DNA of 38,994 bases from Cohnella lupini (GTDB lineage Bacteria > Bacillota > Bacilli > Paenibacillales > Paenibacillaceae), in the NCBI RefSeq assembly GCF_003386205.1, contig NZ_QRDY01000032.1, positions 1 to 38,994 of the forward strand. Direction: 5' to 3'. Under the pieces are notes generated by a model that saw only the letters and a program-made list of their open reading frames with translations, made no database searches and was not told the DNA's origin. Below are positions 31,823 to 38,994 of the stretch, piece after piece; positions within the stretch are counted from its first letter, which is position 1; each line of letters begins with the position of its first letter. Made by a program: the position numbers and the translations under genes.

Positions 31823-32068
31823 GTGTATATCCATCTGGGCGGGGAAAAGATTATTCGAACGTCGCAACTCGTGGCTATCTTCGATATATCCATCGAGCAA
31901 TCTTCGAAGCTGTCGAGGCAATTCGTCGTGCACGCGCAGAAGAATAAAGAAGTGGAGACGATCGGGGAAGAAGATCCTAAATCGATCGTCGTGACGGAGC
32001 ACAAAGTGTATTACTCCCCCATCTCTACGTCTACTCTCAAGAAGAGGGCGCATTATCTGGAAGGATAA
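31823..32068 (+). CDS. remB: Extracellular-matrix regulator RemB (YaaB, DUF370)
   Basis: This is an 81-residue protein of the Rem family of small DNA-binding regulators, which in Bacillus control matrix genes. The pattern MYIHLGGEKIIRTSQLVAIFD and KSIVVTEHKVYYSPISTSTLKKR fits RemB. It starts with GTG, with AAGGGGGA five bases upstream, 16 nt after recF. The locus recF-remB-gyrB is conserved. Confidence 0.88.
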   Translation: MYIHLGGEKIIRTSQLVAIFDISIEQSSKLSRQFVVHAQKNKEVETIGEEDPKSIVVTEHKVYYSPISTSTLKKRAHYLEG

Positions 32069-32151
32069 GCGCCTCCTATTTCGTTTAACGGCAACGAATT
32101 TGTATAGAGCAAATGAATGACCTCGTAAAGAAGGCGGTGGAAGGTTTGTCC

Positions 32152-34062
32152 GTGAATTCGCAGCATAATACGTACGACGAGAGCCAGATTCAAGTACTCG
32201 AAGGATTGGAAGCAGTACGCAAACGTCCGGGGATGTACATCGGATCTACCAGCGGCAAGGGGCTGCATCATCTCGTCTGGGAAGTCGTCGATAACAGCAT
32301 TGACGAAGCGTTGGCCGGCTATTGCACGCGGATCGACGTTATTATACAAGAAGACAACAGCATAACCGTTATCGATAACGGACGCGGAATTCCGGTCGGA
32401 TTGAATACCAAGCTTCAGAAATCGACGCTCGAAGTCGTCATGACCGTCTTGCATGCCGGCGGTAAATTCGGCGGCGAAGGTTATAAGGTATCCGGCGGAT
32501 TGCACGGCGTAGGGATATCCGTAGTTAACGCTTTGTCGGAACTGGTTGTCGTTACCGTTAAGCGGGATGGACATATCCACCAGCAAGAATACCAGCGGGG
32601 GATTCCGCAATACGATCTGAAGATCGTCGGAGATACCGAAGAGACGGGCACGCAAACGCGGTTTAAACCCGATCCGGATATTTTCACGGAAACGACGGTT
32701 TTTGATTATGATACTCTCGTAGGGCGTATTCGCGAGTTGGCCTTCTTGAACAAGGGAATCGAGCTTAATATCACCGACGAAAGATCGGGAATGAGCGATA
32801 CGTTCAGATACGACGGAGGAATCGTGGAGTTCGTGCAATATTTGAATCGTACACGTGATCCTCTGCACGAAATGCCGATCTACGTTGAAGGAACGAAAGA
32901 CCATATCAACGTTGAAGTCGCTCTGCAATACAACGATGGCTATTCGGAGAATATTTATTCCTTCGCGAATAATATCAATACGCATGAAGGCGGAACGCAC
33001 GAATCGGGCTTCAAGAGCGCGCTAACTCGTATCATTAACGATTATTCCCGCAAAATGGGCTTCGTGAAAGAAAGCGAGTCTAACTTGACCGGGGATGACG
33101 TAAGAGAAGGTTTAACGGCGATCATATCCGTTAAGATTCCTGAGCCGCAATTCGAAGGACAAACGAAGACGAAGCTCGGCAACAGCGAAGTGCGCGGACT
33201 CGTGGAGTCGCTGTTCAGCGAGAAGCTGCTTCAATTTCTCGATGAGAATCCGGGCGTTGCGAGGAAAGTAATGGAGAAAGGTCTTCAAGCTGCACGCGCT
33301 AGGGAAGCCGCGCGTAAAGCGCGCGAACTAACTCGTCGCAAGAGCGCGCTTGAAGTCAGCTCCCTTCCCGGCAAATTGGCCGATTGCTCGTCCAAAGACG
33401 CTTCGATCAGCGAAATCTACATCGTAGAGGGAGATTCCGCGGGAGGTTCGGCCAAGCAAGGACGCGATCGTCATTTCCAAGCGATTCTTCCTTTGCGCGG
33501 TAAGATCCTCAACGTAGAGAAGGCCCGACTGGATAAGATTTTGTCCAACCTGGAGATCCGGGCAATGATTACTGCGCTCGGAACGGGTATCAGCGACGAT
33601 TTCGATATCCTGAAAGCGAGATACCACAAAATTATTATCATGACCGATGCCGACGTCGACGGCGCTCATATCCGGACGCTCATTCTGACGTTCTTCTATC
33701 GTTACATGCGCAAGCTTATCGAAGAAGGTTACGTCTACATCGCTCAGCCTCCTCTCTTCAAGATCGAGCGGAACAAAACGGTTCGGTATGCGATGAACGA
33801 GAAGGAAAGAGATCAGATCGTTTCCGAATTCGGAGAAGGCGTGAAGCTCGGTATCCAACGTTACAAAGGCTTGGGAGAAATGGACGCGACTCAGCTATGG
33901 GAAACGACCATGGATCCGGATAGCCGGACGCTTCTGCAAGTCAGAATCGAGGACGCTATTAAAGCCGATCTCATGTTCGATACCTTGATGGGCGATAACG
34001 TAGAGCCTCGTCGGGAGTTCATCCAACAATACGCGAAGTATGTTAAGAACTTGGACGTATAG
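32152..34062 (+). CDS. gyrB: DNA gyrase subunit B
   Basis: This ATPase subunit of DNA gyrase introduces negative supercoils. I chose GTG at 32152 (636 residues), because GGTGGAAGG lies seven bases upstream and the product begins close to the usual YDESQIQVLEGLEAVRKRPG. An ATG 13 codons earlier has no ribosome-binding site. It has the GHKL ATP-binding region (WEVVDNSIDEALAG, DNGRGIPVG, GGLHGVGISVVNALS). The TOPRIM domain has IVEGDSAGGSAKQGRDR and MTDADVDGAHIRTL. The C-terminus is FIQQYAKYVKNLDV. Confidence 0.97.
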   Translation: MNSQHNTYDESQIQVLEGLEAVRKRPGMYIGSTSGKGLHHLVWEVVDNSIDEALAGYCTRIDVIIQEDNSITVIDNGRGIPVGLNTKLQKSTLEVVMTVLHAGGKFGGEGYKVSGGLHGVGISVVNALSELVVVTVKRDGHIHQQEYQRGIPQYDLKIVGDTEETGTQTRFKPDPDIFTETTVFDYDTLVGRIRELAFLNKGIELNITDERSGMSDTFRYDGGIVEFVQYLNRTRDPLHEMPIYVEGTKDHINVEVALQYNDGYSENIYSFANNINTHEGGTHESGFKSALTRIINDYSRKMGFVKESESNLTGDDVREGLTAIISVKIPEPQFEGQTKTKLGNSEVRGLVESLFSEKLLQFLDENPGVARKVMEKGLQAARAREAARKARELTRRKSALEVSSLPGKLADCSSKDASISEIYIVEGDSAGGSAKQGRDRHFQAILPLRGKILNVEKARLDKILSNLEIRAMITALGTGISDDFDILKARYHKIIIMTDADVDGAHIRTLILTFFYRYMRKLIEEGYVYIAQPPLFKIERNKTVRYAMNEKERDQIVSEFGEGVKLGIQRYKGLGEMDATQLWETTMDPDSRTLLQVRIEDAIKADLMFDTLMGDNVEPRREFIQQYAKYVKNLDV

Positions 34063-34088
34063 CATCGAAAGCTACGAAGTGAATGAAA

Positions 34089-34122
34089 GCAGGGGGTATC
34101 TCTAGACGGAGATACCCCCTGC
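34089..34122. terminator. Convergent terminator hairpin between gyrB and the ATP-grasp gene
   Basis: A perfect 14-bp stem, GCAGGGGGTATCTC / GAGATACCCCCTGC, encloses a 6-nt loop. It lies 26 nt past gyrB and 16 nt past the end of the convergent gene. No long T-run occurs on either strand; the minus side reads TTTCATTC. Confidence 0.7.
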
Positions 34123-34138
34123 GGATATGTGATCGCTC

Positions 34139-34912
34139 TTAATTTTTACGTTTGCGCGACTTGAATCTTCCGTAAGCAGCCGCATAGGAATAGATTCTTC
34201 TAAAGACGGATCGATTAGGCAACTTCTTGAACAGATAGGGATCCGGCATCGTATTTACTTCGAGAATCCATGGCTTCAAGCTTTGGTCGATGGCGACGTC
34301 TACTCCGATTTCCTTTAGTCTGGGGTAACGTTTTTCCAAAGCGCTTGCGATATCGATACCCAACTGTCGGAGATGGGACTCATAAGCTATCCATTGTTCG
34401 GATGTCAGAGACTTACGTAACAGGATATCAACCGGCATAGGAGTGCCTCCCGCGTGGTAATTCGTCACGATCTTGCGGGGGTGGGCAACGCGTCCGATCA
34501 TTCCTGTCGTCTCCCAGTTCCCTTTAGGGTTTTTCTGGACCATGACCCTAAGGTCGAACCTTCTGCCGGAAAACTTCAACAGTTCAATACCTTGCTGCGA
34601 GAGATAACTCTTGTTTTTTTTCACGGTTAACAGCTTTCGATACATCTCGTCGAAGTTGCCGAAGGCGTATTTCTTTTCACCCGATTGGAAGAAGTACGGC
34701 TGGACGTTTTCCGTATCTTTCTCGATTCGTATGACTCCGCTGCCGTAAGTGCCGTTAACCGGTTTTACATAAATCATCCCATATTTCTCCAACATTTCTT
34801 CCACGGTCGAAGGGCTGAAATCCCGGGTGGAAGGAACATATTCCGTTAAGACGGGGTCCCGAAGAAGAACGTCGGTTTTGGCTTGTTTGCTGCGGACGCG
34901 CTGAATCGCCAT
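34139..34912 (-). CDS. YheC/YheD-type ATP-grasp protein
   Basis: This 257-residue protein has an ATP-grasp fold. The nucleotide-binding lysine is in MIYVKPVNGTYGSGVIRI (about 46-64), and the C-terminal metal and ATP-binding motif is WILEVNTMPDP. The pattern fits the YheC/YheD family, which is associated with the spore coat in Bacillus; the reaction is unknown. It is shorter than the 360-450 residues of the Bacillus proteins, lacking an N-terminal domain. It lies on the minus strand between gyrB and gyrA, convergent with gyrB and divergent from gyrA. Confidence 0.78.
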   Translation of the reverse strand: MAIQRVRSKQAKTDVLLRDPVLTEYVPSTRDFSPSTVEEMLEKYGMIYVKPVNGTYGSGVIRIEKDTENVQPYFFQSGEKKYAFGNFDEMYRKLLTVKKNKSYLSQQGIELLKFSGRRFDLRVMVQKNPKGNWETTGMIGRVAHPRKIVTNYHAGGTPMPVDILLRKSLTSEQWIAYESHLRQLGIDIASALEKRYPRLKEIGVDVAIDQSLKPWILEVNTMPDPYLFKKLPNRSVFRRIYSYAAAYGRFKSRKRKN

Positions 34913-34944
34913 GCGGGTTCATCCAACCTTTCCCTGCGGCAATA

Positions 34945-34953
34945 TGGTATAAT
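34945..34953 (+). promoter_or_regulatory. Candidate gyrA promoter (extended -10)
   Basis: TGGTATAAT is an extended -10 element (TGnTATAAT) with no good -35, about 100 nt before gyrA. The leader after it holds a hairpin, CTTACGG/CCGTAAG (34993-35013). gyrA therefore probably has its own promoter rather than depending on gyrB. Confidence 0.6.
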
Positions 34954-35054
34954 GGAATTATTGTATATTTTCTAATCTATGACGGAATTCGCCTTACGGT
35001 GTGTAGCCGTAAGCGCGTTCTTATCCGCTTGTATATTGCTTAAGGAGGATCTTC

Positions 35055-37526
35055 ATGTCGGAAGAATTACGCTCCCATGTCAAAGACCGCGATATAGGGG
35101 TTGAGATGCGGGAATCGTTCATGGATTACGCAATGAGCATCATCGTCAGCCGGGCTTTGCCGGATGTTCGCGATGGCTTGAAGCCAGTTCATAGACGTAT
35201 TCTATATGCCATGTCCGAACTCGGGATGTCTCCGGACAAGCCTTACAAAAAATCGGCGAGAATCGTCGGCGAAGTTATCGGTAAGTACCATCCGCACGGG
35301 GATTCCTCGATCTACGAAGCCATGGTTCGTATGGCACAGGATTTCTCTCTCCGGTATATGCTCGTGGACGGTCACGGCAATTTCGGTTCCGTTGACGGGG
35401 ATTTCGCGGCGGCTATGCGGTATACGGAAGCACGTCTCTCCAAGATCGCAATGGAAATGCTTAAGGATATCAACAAGGAGACGATCGATTTCAGGCCGAA
35501 TTACGACGGCGAAGAAAACGAACCCGTCGTATTGCCCGCCAGATATCCGAATCTGCTCGTTAACGGCAATACCGGCATCGCGGTAGGTATGGCGACTAAC
35601 ATTCCTCCCCACAATCTGCGGGAGGTTATCGAAGGTACTCAAGCGCTGTTGAGGGATCCCGAGCTGACTCCTTACGATTTGATGGAATATGTTAAAGGGC
35701 CGGACTTTCCTACGGCCGGACTTATTCTTGGCCGGGTAGGCATTCGCCAAGCTTACGCGACGGGCCGCGGTTCGGTTACGATGCGCGCAAGGGCTACGAT
35801 AGAGGAGAATAACGGTAAAGCCCGGATTCTCGTCCATGAGATCCCTTATCAGGTCAATAAGGCTAGACTCGTCGAGAAGATCGCCGAACTCGTTCGCGAG
35901 AAGAAGATCGACGGAATTACCGATCTACGCGACGAATCCGATCGCAACGGCATGCGGATCGTTATCGAATTGCGCCGCGACGTAACGCCAACCGTCGTGC
36001 TGAATAATCTTTACAAGCAAACGCAGATGCAAACAAGCTTCGGAGTCAACATGCTGGCGCTCGTTAACAACGAACCGAAGACGCTTAATCTGAAGGAAGT
36101 TCTTCACCACTATATCAATCACCAAGTGGAAGTCATCCGCCGTCGGACGGAATACGACCTGAAGAAAGCTGAAGCGCGGGCTCATATTTTGGAAGGGTTG
36201 CGCATCGCTCTGGATCACCTGGACGAAGTGATTTCGCTCATACGCGCTTCCCGTACGGCGGAAGAAGCTCGCGAAGGATTGATTACGAGGTTCGGACTTT
36301 CCAACGATCAAGCCCAAGCGATTCTCGATATGCGTCTGCAACGCCTTACCGGCTTGGAGCGCGAGAAGATCGAACAGGAATTCAACGAGCTTCAACAAAG
36401 AATCGCGGAGTACAAAGCGATCCTTGCGGACGAACAACTCGTGAACGAGATTATTCATACGGAGCTTGAGGAAATCAAGGTCAAGTTCGGCGACGAGCGT
36501 CGTACGGAAATTACGGTCAGCGACGATGAGATTCTGGACGAAGATTTGATTCCTCGCGATGACGTAGTCGTTACGATGACCCATACCGGATACATCAAAC
36601 GGCTTCCGGTATCCACGTACCGTAGCCAGAAGCGCGGCGGAAGAGGAATCATGGGGATGGGAACCAAGGACGATGATTTCATCGAGAACCTGTTCATCTC
36701 CAACACCCATCATTACCTGTTGTTCTTTACGAACAAGGGCAGGGTGTTCCGGATGAAAGCATACGAGATTCCGGATTTAAGCCGTACGGCCCGCGGAACT
36801 CCGATTATTAACCTGATTCAGATCGAGCAGGGAGAAACGATCAACGCGGTCATTCCTGTGGAATCGTTCGGACCGGATCAATTCCTGTTCTTCGCTACCT
36901 GTAACGGTATCGTGAAGAAAACGCCGCTTAACGATTACTCGAATATTCGCAGAGTCGGATTGATCGCCATCTCCTTGCGCGAAGACGATGATTTAATCGG
37001 AGTTAAGTTGACGGACGGCGATCGCGAGATCGTTATGGGAACAAGCCAGGGGATGTCGATCCGTTTCTCCGAGCAAGATGTAAGAGCGATGGGACGTTCG
37101 GCGACCGGCGTTAAAGGAATTCAATTGGATGCCAACGATAAGGTTATCGATATGGATATCGTTTCTCCGGATCAAGAAGTTCTGATCGTAACGGCCAAAG
37201 GGTACGGTAAACGTACGCCAATGACGGAATATCGGATTCAGACTCGCGGCGGTAAAGGAATTAAAACCTTGAACGTAACGGAGAAGAACGGAGTTATCGT
37301 TGGATTGAAGGTCGTTCACGACGATGAAGACCTCATGATCATGACTTCCTCCGGAACATTGATTCGTACCAGCATGTCGGGAATCAACACGATGGGACGG
37401 ATTACCCAAGGCGTCAAACTAATCAATATCCGCGATGAAGATTCCGTAGCTACCGTCGCTCGGGCTCCTAAGAGCGACGATACCGATTCCGAAGAGGTTG
37501 AAGGTGAAGCGGAAGACAACGTTTAA
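35055..37526 (+). CDS. gyrA: DNA gyrase subunit A
   Basis: This DNA-cleaving subunit of gyrase has 823 residues. The active-site Tyr123 is in AAMRYTEARLSK. The quinolone-determining region reads HGDSSIYEAM, with Ser84 and Glu88 at the positions usual for sensitive Bacillus-type gyrase. The C-terminal beta-pinwheel includes SQKRGGRGIMGM, the GyrA-box, which is needed for supercoiling. The C-terminus is acidic (SEEVEGEAEDNV). A perfect AGGAGG lies eight bases before the ATG. Confidence 0.98.
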   Translation: MSEELRSHVKDRDIGVEMRESFMDYAMSIIVSRALPDVRDGLKPVHRRILYAMSELGMSPDKPYKKSARIVGEVIGKYHPHGDSSIYEAMVRMAQDFSLRYMLVDGHGNFGSVDGDFAAAMRYTEARLSKIAMEMLKDINKETIDFRPNYDGEENEPVVLPARYPNLLVNGNTGIAVGMATNIPPHNLREVIEGTQALLRDPELTPYDLMEYVKGPDFPTAGLILGRVGIRQAYATGRGSVTMRARATIEENNGKARILVHEIPYQVNKARLVEKIAELVREKKIDGITDLRDESDRNGMRIVIELRRDVTPTVVLNNLYKQTQMQTSFGVNMLALVNNEPKTLNLKEVLHHYINHQVEVIRRRTEYDLKKAEARAHILEGLRIALDHLDEVISLIRASRTAEEAREGLITRFGLSNDQAQAILDMRLQRLTGLEREKIEQEFNELQQRIAEYKAILADEQLVNEIIHTELEEIKVKFGDERRTEITVSDDEILDEDLIPRDDVVVTMTHTGYIKRLPVSTYRSQKRGGRGIMGMGTKDDDFIENLFISNTHHYLLFFTNKGRVFRMKAYEIPDLSRTARGTPIINLIQIEQGETINAVIPVESFGPDQFLFFATCNGIVKKTPLNDYSNIRRVGLIAISLREDDDLIGVKLTDGDREIVMGTSQGMSIRFSEQDVRAMGRSATGVKGIQLDANDKVIDMDIVSPDQEVLIVTAKGYGKRTPMTEYRIQTRGGKGIKTLNVTEKNGVIVGLKVVHDDEDLMIMTSSGTLIRTSMSGINTMGRITQGVKLINIRDEDSVATVARAPKSDDTDSEEVEGEAEDNV

Positions 37527-37561
37527 GTTGCTTTCCGCAACCGACTAGTGGAGGTTGCAGC

Positions 37562-38638
37562 ATGGCGATTATTCCGATTTCACAAGCGCAAGTGGGAGAT
37601 AGATTGGGCAGCGACGTTCAGACTGCTCTCGGAAGCGTATTGCTGCAGCAAGGTCGGACGCTTTCCGAGAGGGATACGGAAATTCTGCAAGCTTTCTTAA
37701 TAACGAACGTGGATATCGTTCGTAATGGCTTGGAGGAACAGATCTCGGATACGGTGGCTGAAGAAACAGCCGCGACAACGGAGGTTAAACATACGTCCTT
37801 GCAGAAGGAATTCCTCAATATGGAGAATCTTCTCAAGCGCATGATGTCCATGGTCGCCTCCGGACTTAAACTCCCTATGCTTGATTTGCGTAATGGTTTG
37901 AACGCGCTTATCGATAATATGGATGAATATAACGTGTTAACTTTCTTGGCTCCGCAGCCGGTTGGCAAGATGGATATCTTGGTAAGGAATAGCGTACTCT
38001 GCGCCATGACTTCTTATCAGTTGGCCAAGTGGAACAAGTTTTCCGAGAAAGATTGGCTTCCGATCGCAATGGCAGGGTTGCTTCACGATATCGGCAACGT
38101 TAAGGTAGATCCTGCGATTCTGAACAAGCCTACTCATCTTTCAGCGGAAGATGTACAAGAGATGAGGCAGCATACCGTATATGGTTTTCGGTTACTCGAA
38201 GGAAGCACTTCGATGAATCAAGGCGTGTGGTTATCGGCGCTCCAACATCATGAACGTATCGATGGCAGTGGTTACCCGATGAAGGTTAAAGGAGATAAAA
38301 TCCATCCATTCGCCAAAATAGTAGCTATAGCCGATATGTATCACGCGATGACGTCCAATCGAAACTATCGAAAAGCGGAATCGCCCTACCTCGTGCTCGA
38401 GGAATTGCATTCCGGGGCTTTCGGCAAGTTAGAGCCGACGTACGTTCAAACCTTTATCGAGAGAACGACGCAGTTCCATAACGGTATATTCGTGAAGCTA
38501 AACGATGGAACGATTGGAGAGATCGTGTTCTCGGACCGTAACAATCCGACTCGTCCGATGGTTTCCGTTAATGGAAAGATCGTGAATTTGGGCCAGAACC
38601 GCCAATTGTTCATATGCGAAGTATTCTCTACGAAATAG
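37562..38638 (+). CDS. HD-GYP-like domain protein
   Basis: This 358-residue cytoplasmic protein has an HD-GYP-type domain in residues ~125-310, with HD at 175-176 (LLHDIGN), His in MRQHTVYG, HH and GYP in ALQHHERIDGSGYP, and Asp in AIADMYHAMTS. Such domains hydrolyse cyclic di-GMP or related nucleotides. The first metal-binding His of the family appears as Asn143 (VRNSVL). The usual Lys after HDIG is also Asn. Activity is therefore uncertain. The N-terminal ~120 residues and the C-terminal ~50 residues have no family I recognise. GGAGG lies eight bases before the ATG, 35 nt after gyrA. Confidence 0.82.
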   Translation: MAIIPISQAQVGDRLGSDVQTALGSVLLQQGRTLSERDTEILQAFLITNVDIVRNGLEEQISDTVAEETAATTEVKHTSLQKEFLNMENLLKRMMSMVASGLKLPMLDLRNGLNALIDNMDEYNVLTFLAPQPVGKMDILVRNSVLCAMTSYQLAKWNKFSEKDWLPIAMAGLLHDIGNVKVDPAILNKPTHLSAEDVQEMRQHTVYGFRLLEGSTSMNQGVWLSALQHHERIDGSGYPMKVKGDKIHPFAKIVAIADMYHAMTSNRNYRKAESPYLVLEELHSGAFGKLEPTYVQTFIERTTQFHNGIFVKLNDGTIGEIVFSDRNNPTRPMVSVNGKIVNLGQNRQLFICEVFSTK

Positions 38639-38649
38639 GTTGGTTTGAT

Positions 38650-38701
38650 AAGATAGACCGGGAGTCGGACTTGTGCCGACGTTCCCGGTCTATCTTGTTT
38701 T
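38650..38701 (+). terminator. Strong terminator before the rRNA operon
   Basis: A 14-bp perfect stem, AAGATAGACCGGGA/TCCCGGTCTATCTT, is extended by an inner GTCGG/CCGAC stem and followed by GTTTT. It ends the gyrA-HD-GYP transcript and isolates the rRNA promoter. Confidence 0.88.
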
Positions 38702-38753
38702 GGGAGCAGAAATGAGCGTGGAAAAAAGAGTTGAATAAAATTAAAGAAAAGAG

Positions 38754-38782
38754 TTGCATCTGTTCGCCCAGCGTGATATATT
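38754..38782 (+). promoter_or_regulatory. rRNA operon promoter
   Basis: TTGCAT (38754-38759) and TATATT (38777-38782) lie 17 bp apart, upstream of the rrn leader. An AT-rich stretch just before the -35 box (38729-38750) could act as an UP element. Confidence 0.8.
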
Positions 38783-38826
38783 ATTTGAGTCGCCGTTAGC
38801 GCGGTCGACGAAAACGAAACACGAAT

Positions 38827-38840
38827 TGTTCTTTGAAAAC
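38827..38840 (+). promoter_or_regulatory. rrn leader antitermination-type box
   Basis: TGTTCTTTGAAAAC is the conserved boxA-like element found before 16S rRNA in Firmicutes. The following leader to 38970 holds further stems (for example GAGCC/GGCTC and GTCGAC/GTCGAC) for RNase III processing. Confidence 0.7.
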
Positions 38841-38970
38841 TGAACATTGAGCGTAAGAAACAACAAACGTCTGAGGCGGACTTTCGGGTCTGCGGAAGAC
38901 AAACCAGCACTACAGATTGAGCCTCAAAAGGCTCTGTTATAAGCAAAGTCGACTTGTCGACGGCGCTCTA

Positions 38971-38994
38971 TTATGGAGAGTTTGATCCTGGCTC
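38971..38994 (+). rRNA. 16S ribosomal RNA, 5' end (partial, runs off the window)
   Basis: AGAGTTTGATCCTGGCTC at the window end is the universal start of 16S rRNA (the 27F primer site). Only the first ~24 nt are present. The exact 5' end is estimated by analogy with Bacillus 16S. Confidence 0.93.

Noticed and set aside
32053..33000. Long minus-strand open frame (315 codons) opposite gyrB
   Set aside because: It lies wholly antisense to a certain gyrB gene, has no recognisable motif and reflects codon bias of the real gene.
35925..36713. Minus-strand open frame (262 codons) opposite gyrA
   Set aside because: It is antisense to gyrA with no family match or ribosome-binding site.
1..38994. CRISPR array, prophage, insertion sequence or toxin-antitoxin system
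   Set aside because: No array of spaced direct repeats, transposase, integrase or toxin-antitoxin pair was seen on either strand; the gene content is typical of the origin region.

Overview
The window is a chromosome-origin region of a spore-forming Gram-positive bacterium, most likely a member of the Paenibacillaceae (Paenibacillus or Cohnella type). The evidence is the gene order rpmH-rnpA-yidC-jag-mnmE-mnmG-rsmG-noc-parA-parB on one side and dnaA-dnaN-yaaA-recF-remB-gyrB-gyrA-rRNA on the other. It also carries sporulation-linked genes (yyaC, a YheC/YheD-type ATP-grasp gene, spoIIIJ/yidC, jag), Noc, parS sites and strong Shine-Dalgarno sequences. The genus assignment is inference.

Layout. 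127-6153 (minus strand): a branched-chain amino-acid type ABC importer, livJ-livH-livM-livG-livF, with a drug/metabolite exporter translationally coupled at its end. 6456-8610 (minus): a GlnK/GlnL-type two-component system. 8758-11551 (minus): a second ABC importer of the predicted tryptophan/ABC_sub_bind class, with a strong intrinsic terminator between the binding-protein gene and the permease gene. 11681-12915 (minus): the rpsF-ssb-rpsR operon with a clear promoter. 13091-13279 (plus): a small YjzC-like gene, followed by about 490 nt without a convincing gene. 13767-13857 (minus): tRNA-Ser(CGA). 13932-17802: small conserved genes (yyzM, an MscS channel, DUF3343, yyaC on the plus strand, DUF4446, a class V aminotransferase).

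17893-27195 (minus): the segregation and RNA-modification block parB, parA, noc, rsmG, mnmG, mnmE, jag, yidC, rnpA, rpmH. There is one parS site inside parB and an inverted pair of parS sites between noc and rsmG. 27262-27670 is the origin side of dnaA with a cluster of DnaA boxes. dnaA follows, and 29033-29136 holds a second group of DnaA boxes next to a GC-rich stretch, TAG-type trinucleotides and an AT-rich run, which looks like the unwinding site. 29277-34062 (plus): dnaN, yaaA, recF, remB, gyrB. A minus-strand ATP-grasp gene (34139-34912) separates gyrB from gyrA. gyrA and an HD-GYP-like protein follow, then a strong terminator and the promoter, leader and first ~24 nt of a 16S rRNA gene.

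Most of the window is conserved housekeeping. The least ordinary part is the amino-acid transport and sensing module (1-11.6 kb). There a GlnL-family regulator lies beside a liv operon whose promoter region carries 10-bp-phased repeats resembling the known GlnL recognition pattern. I see no insertion sequence, prophage, CRISPR array, restriction system or recognisable defence island.
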